NCBI GenBank assembly: GCA_027490345.1
Contig: JAIXYF010000499.1
Coordinates: 1 to 9,379, forward strand
Direction: 5' to 3'
DNA length: 9,379 nt
Source of the DNA: Novosphingobium sp.
Lineage (GTDB): Bacteria > Pseudomonadota > Alphaproteobacteria > Sphingomonadales > Sphingomonadaceae
Part shown: piece by piece, positions 6,928 to 9,379 of the stretch
Layout: the number at the start of each line of letters is the position of its first letter
Numbering within the stretch: the first letter of the stretch is position 1
Notes under the pieces: model-generated
Seen by the model: only the letters and a program-made list of their open reading frames with translations
Databases searched by the model: none
What the model was told of the DNA's origin: nothing
Translations under genes and position numbers: made by a program

Positions 6928-6941
6928 TTTTAAACTTAAAG
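6928..6941. promoter_or_regulatory. Second operator-like dyad upstream of the aromatic-CoA operon
   Basis: TTTTAAACTTAAAG contains the inverted repeat TTTAA-AC-TTAAA and matches the 14-bp palindrome at 6860-6873 at 10 of 14 positions. The two dyad axes are 68 bp apart, between six and seven helical turns. It could be an auxiliary operator for the same regulator; it could also be an AT-rich coincidence. Confidence 0.4.
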
Positions 6942-6985
6942 TACCTTGCCTGCGGGCGCAAGCTGCGAAACCTCAGGCTGCCCTC

Positions 6986-7756
6986 TCAGGCGGCCAGCAG
7001 GCCCGCCAGAATATCCTCGATCTCGGCCGCTGCCAGACGCATGTCTGCAAGGATCGCGTCAGGCGGGATCGCGGCGACTTGCGCCGCCCCGCGTGAGGCC
7101 GAAAGCGCGGCCAGCACGCGCCCGTCCGGACTGCGCACCGGCACCGCAAGGCATTGCAGGCCCTCGGCGATTTCCCCGTCATCCATGGCAAAACCCTGTT
7201 CGCGCACGCGGGCAAGCTCATGCCGCAGCGCCGCCGCATCGGTGATGGTGCGCGCGGTCAGCGGCGGAAACGGACCGGTGGCGAGATAAGCCTCGCGGTC
7301 TCCGGCAGGCAACCACGCCAGCAGCACCTTGCCGATGCCCGAACAATAGGCTTCGAGTTGCATCCCAACCCGCGTGAACAGATCGCCCGCGCCTTCGCCG
7401 GTCTTGATCCGGTAGGTCACCATATCGGCTTCCAGCGTGCCCAGTTGCACCACGCAGCCCAGCTGGCCCGCCAGCCGGTGCAGCACCGGGGCGGCGCAAT
7501 TGGCAATCACCTGCTTCTCGTCGATCTGACCGAGCAGCTGGAGCAGGCGCGGCCCCGCCACGTGAAATCCCCGGCCCTGCCGCGCCAGATAGCCATCCGC
7601 GACTAGCGAGGCCACTTGCCGATGCGCCGTGGCCACCGGCACACCCAGATCGCGCGCGATGGCCGCCACGCTGCGGCTCGCCCCATCGGCAATGATCGCC
7701 TCCAGCATGGCGAGCGCCCGCGACAGCGAACTCAGCAATGGCGTTCCTGTTCTCAT
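6986..7756 (-). CDS. IclR-family transcriptional regulator
   Basis: The gene encodes 256 residues from ATG 7756, the usual IclR length; no strong ribosome-binding site precedes this start, so the start is moderately secure. An open frame continuing to 8233 is the antisense of the hydratase gene. The N-terminal winged helix spans about residues 8-68 (LSRALAMLEAIIADG, then VPVATAHRQVASLVADGYLA as turn and recognition helix). The C-terminal effector domain shows YCSGIGKVLLAWLP and the late block EGLQCLAVPVRSPDGRVLAAL typical of the family. It diverges from the dienoate hydratase gene across 81 bp, the standard arrangement for an IclR protein controlling a lower aromatic pathway, and could also autoregulate. 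It lies upstream of the aromatic-CoA operon on the same strand, so some readthrough into that operon is possible. Whether it activates or represses cannot be read. Confidence 0.92.
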   Translation of the reverse strand: MRTGTPLLSSLSRALAMLEAIIADGASRSVAAIARDLGVPVATAHRQVASLVADGYLARQGRGFHVAGPRLLQLLGQIDEKQVIANCAAPVLHRLAGQLGCVVQLGTLEADMVTYRIKTGEGAGDLFTRVGMQLEAYCSGIGKVLLAWLPAGDREAYLATGPFPPLTARTITDAAALRHELARVREQGFAMDDGEIAEGLQCLAVPVRSPDGRVLAALSASRGAAQVAAIPPDAILADMRLAAAEIEDILAGLLAA

Positions 7757-7837
7757 GATGCGAGATGGTAGCCCAGCCCGCCAGTGGCGCAAGCCCCCAA
7801 CAGCAGGTATCTCTCGAGGCTTGGAGGAGATGCCAGA
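7757..7837. promoter_or_regulatory. Divergent control region between IclR gene and hydratase operon
   Basis: These 81 bp must contain the start signals of two divergent genes and are the likely IclR binding region. TCTC/GAGA arms lie around the IclR start (7751-7765), and ATCTC/GAGAT arms flank the hydratase ribosome-binding region (about 7809-7831); both are too short to call an operator. GGAGGA at 7823-7828 is the hydratase ribosome-binding site. No sigma-70 boxes are convincing. Confidence 0.4.
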
Positions 7838-8620
7838 ATGACGACCAGCCACGACGATCTCGCGCGCCGTCTGCGCGATGCCTACACGGGCGGCACTGTG
7901 CCCCCTTTGCGCGACGGGCTGGAGCCGACCGATGCGGCGGGCGCTTATGCGGTGCAGGAGATCAACACGCGATTCTGGCAGGCGCAGGGCCGCCGCATCG
8001 TGGGCCGCAAGGCCGGGCTGACCGCCAAGGCGGTGCAAGCGCAACTCGGTGTCGATCAGCCCGATTTCGGCGCGCTGTTCGATGACATGCGCGTGCCCGA
8101 TGGCGACACGCTTGATCCGGCGAAATGCATCCAGCCCAAGGCCGAGGCGGAGATTGCCTTCGTCCTGGCTACGGATCTGCCCGATCCCGCCACGACCGCC
8201 GATCAGGTGGCCGCTGCGGTAGCCACGGTTCACGCCGCGATCGAGATTGTCGACAGCCGCATTGCCGACTGGAAGATCACCTTCGCGGACACCGTAGCTG
8301 ACAACGGCTCCTCAGCGTTTTTCGTGCTTGCGAATCAAGGCCTGCCGCTCGCCGGGCTCGATCTCGAAGGCGCGGCGATGGAAATGACCGTGAACGGCGC
8401 GGTCGTTTCAACCGGGATCGGCGCGGCGGCGCTGGGCAATCCGCTCAATGCCGCAGCGTGGCTGGCGCAGACGCTGGCCGCACGCGGTGCGCCGCTCAAG
8501 GCGGGCGACGTGCTGCTGGCAGGCGCGCTTGGGCCAATGGTGGCGCTGAAGGCGGGCGACGTGGTTTGCGCCAAAGTCGGCGGCATCGGCGAATGCGCCT
8601 TCACCTATGGGGCAGCCTGA
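7838..8620 (+). CDS. 2-hydroxypenta-2,4-dienoate (2-keto-4-pentenoate) hydratase
   Basis: The gene encodes 260 residues from ATG 7838, with GGAGGA 9 nt upstream; the in-frame ATG at 7784 would overlap the regulatory gap and lacks such a site. The enzyme adds water to 2-hydroxypenta-2,4-dienoate to give 4-hydroxy-2-oxovalerate in meta-cleavage lower pathways. Family features are GRKAGLTAKAVQAQLGVDQP (56-75) and the metal-binding glutamates Glu103 and Glu105 in QPKAEAEIAF with Glu136 in AAIEIVDSR, matching the MhpD/XylJ/DmpE pattern. The closely related 4-oxalocrotonate decarboxylase shares this fold, but the next gene, acylating acetaldehyde dehydrogenase one base downstream, favours the hydratase. 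It is the first gene of a plus-strand operon probably controlled by the IclR product. It handles the dienoate that the hydrolase at the left edge is expected to release. Confidence 0.92.
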   Translation: MTTSHDDLARRLRDAYTGGTVPPLRDGLEPTDAAGAYAVQEINTRFWQAQGRRIVGRKAGLTAKAVQAQLGVDQPDFGALFDDMRVPDGDTLDPAKCIQPKAEAEIAFVLATDLPDPATTADQVAAAVATVHAAIEIVDSRIADWKITFADTVADNGSSAFFVLANQGLPLAGLDLEGAAMEMTVNGAVVSTGIGAAALGNPLNAAAWLAQTLAARGAPLKAGDVLLAGALGPMVALKAGDVVCAKVGGIGECAFTYGAA

Positions 8621-8621
8621 T

Positions 8622-9379
8622 ATGGCGAAGCTGAAAGTCGCGATTATCGGATCGGGCAATATCGGCACCGATCTCATGATCAAGATCATGCGCCTTTCCA
8701 GCGTACTGGAAATGAGCGTGATGGTGGGCATTGATCCGGCGTCCGACGGGATCGCCCGCGCTGCACGCATGGGCGTTGCTACCACCGCTGATGGCATCGA
8801 CGGGCTGCTGGCGATGCCCGAGTTTGCCGAAATCGGCATCGTTTTCGATGCGACCAGCGCCGGCGCGCACCAGCGCAACAGCGACCTGGTGCTGGCGGCG
8901 GGCAAGCGGATGATTGATCTCACCCCGGCGGCCATCGGGCCTTACACAGTGCCGCCGGTCAACGGCGAGGCGAACCTCGATGCGCGCAACGTCAACATGG
9001 TGACGTGCGGCGGGCAGGCGACCATCCCCATCGTCGCGGCAGTGAACCGCGTGGCCAAAGTCCACTACGGCGAGATTGTCGCCTCCATCGCGAGCAAGAG
9101 TGCAGGCCCCGGCACGCGCGCCAATATCGACGAGTTCACCGAGACCACGTCGCAGGCCATCATGGACGTTGGCGGAGCGACGCGCGGCAAGGCGATCATC
9201 GTGCTGAACCCGGCCGAACCGCCGCTCATCATGCGCGATACGGTCTATTGCCTGTGCGAAGACGGCGACCGCGAAGCCATCCGCCAATCGATCCACGATA
9301 TGGTGGCCGAAGTGCAGAGCTACGTGCCGGGCTACCGGCTCAAGCAGGCGGTGCAGTTCGAAAGCATCGGCGGCAACCA
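8622..9379 (+). CDS. Acetaldehyde dehydrogenase (CoA-acylating), partial at its 3' end
   Basis: My reading gives 252 complete codons from ATG 8622, one base after the hydratase stop, and the frame runs off the right edge; the family is usually about 300-315 residues, so roughly 50-60 are missing. The NAD-binding motif IIGSGNIGTDLM (8-19) is intact, and the catalytic cysteine is Cys129 in MVTCGGQATIPI. The signature SAGPGTRANIDEFTETT (about 159-175) is characteristic of the DmpF/MhpF/BphJ family. The enzyme converts acetaldehyde, channelled from 4-hydroxy-2-oxovalerate aldolase, with CoA and NAD to acetyl-CoA. The aldolase is normally the next gene and is expected just outside the window. It is probably translationally coupled to the hydratase. 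Confidence 0.96.
   Translation, partial: MAKLKVAIIGSGNIGTDLMIKIMRLSSVLEMSVMVGIDPASDGIARAARMGVATTADGIDGLLAMPEFAEIGIVFDATSAGAHQRNSDLVLAAGKRMIDLTPAAIGPYTVPPVNGEANLDARNVNMVTCGGQATIPIVAAVNRVAKVHYGEIVASIASKSAGPGTRANIDEFTETTSQAIMDVGGATRGKAIIVLNPAEPPLIMRDTVYCLCEDGDREAIRQSIHDMVAEVQSYVPGYRLKQAVQFESIGGN

Larger units (their letters stand above)
6815..6985 (-). promoter_or_regulatory. Control region of the aromatic-CoA operon
   Basis: This 171-bp gap between the IclR gene and the first operon gene, all on the minus strand, is rich in dyad symmetry. Read on the minus strand, a perfect TTGACA (plus-strand 6887-6882) could be the -35 element. Sixteen nt further on, the -10 position (TTGAAA) falls inside the 14-bp palindrome, so a protein bound there would block the promoter. 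The -10 itself is a poor match. TTGACA also forms part of the inverted repeat CTTGA-TG-TCAAG (6877-6888). GCAGGCAA (6888-6895) and TTGCCTGC (6946-6953) form an 8-bp inverted pair flanking the region between the two operator-like sites. Confidence 0.55.

Noticed and set aside
6946..6961. Possible terminator after the IclR gene (GCCTGC/GCAAGC hairpin)
   Set aside because: The stem has a mismatch and is short, with no T-run on the minus strand. An intrinsic terminator is not supported.
8601..9296. Minus-strand open frame of 231 codons
   Set aside because: It is antisense to the acetaldehyde dehydrogenase, whose catalytic and cofactor motifs are unmistakable.
1..9379. Mobile elements, tRNA or rRNA genes, CRISPR arrays, riboswitches
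   Set aside because: I looked for terminal repeats, transposase motifs, cloverleaf-like segments and regularly spaced repeats, and found none I could support.

Overview
The window reads as part of an aromatic-compound catabolic island from a GC-rich alphaproteobacterium. A sphingomonad such as Novosphingobium or Sphingobium is the likeliest source, judged from codon use and gene content; no taxonomic marker gene is present. All sequence belongs to dense, intact catabolic or regulatory genes. I see no transposase, RNA gene or CRISPR, and no gene-free stretch over 300 bases.

Layout. (1) Positions 1-717, minus strand: the first 239 codons of an alpha/beta hydrolase of the meta-cleavage-product type, running off the left edge. 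(2) 718-934: a divergent control region. (3) 935-2041, plus strand: a RutA-like flavin-dependent monooxygenase of the bacterial-luciferase (LLM) class. (4) 2029-6814, minus strand: a tightly packed operon. In transcription order it holds a 765-residue two-domain 2-aminobenzoyl-CoA monooxygenase/reductase (the family also annotated as salicylyl-CoA 5-hydroxylase), a short-chain dehydrogenase, a MarR regulator, a crotonase-fold enzyme and a hotdog thioesterase. Junctions are ATGA overlaps or gaps of 1-2 nt. (5) 6815-6985: the operon's control region, with a perfect 14-bp palindrome and a related second site. (6) 6986-7756, minus strand: an IclR regulator. (7) 7838 to the right edge, plus strand: 2-hydroxypenta-2,4-dienoate hydratase and acylating acetaldehyde dehydrogenase, diverging from the IclR gene.

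How the parts may fit (inference). A meta-cleavage hydrolase releases 2-hydroxypenta-2,4-dienoate plus a carboxylic acid. The hydratase, an aldolase (expected beyond the right edge) and the acetaldehyde dehydrogenase take the dienoate to pyruvate and acetyl-CoA. If the acid is anthranilate or salicylate, as from carbazole- or dibenzofuran-like biaryls, its CoA thioester is the substrate of the central operon. That operon dearomatises it by combined hydroxylation and reduction and continues by beta-oxidation-like steps. The CoA ligase, ring-cleavage dioxygenase, flavin reductase and aldolase needed for this are not in the window.

The most useful new observations are: an operator-like motif shared by the CoA operon and the monooxygenase promoter; a crotonase that appears to lack both classical catalytic glutamates; a RutA-like oxygenase divergent from a C-C hydrolase; and a convergent gene junction in which one 13-bp palindrome supplies both stop codons.
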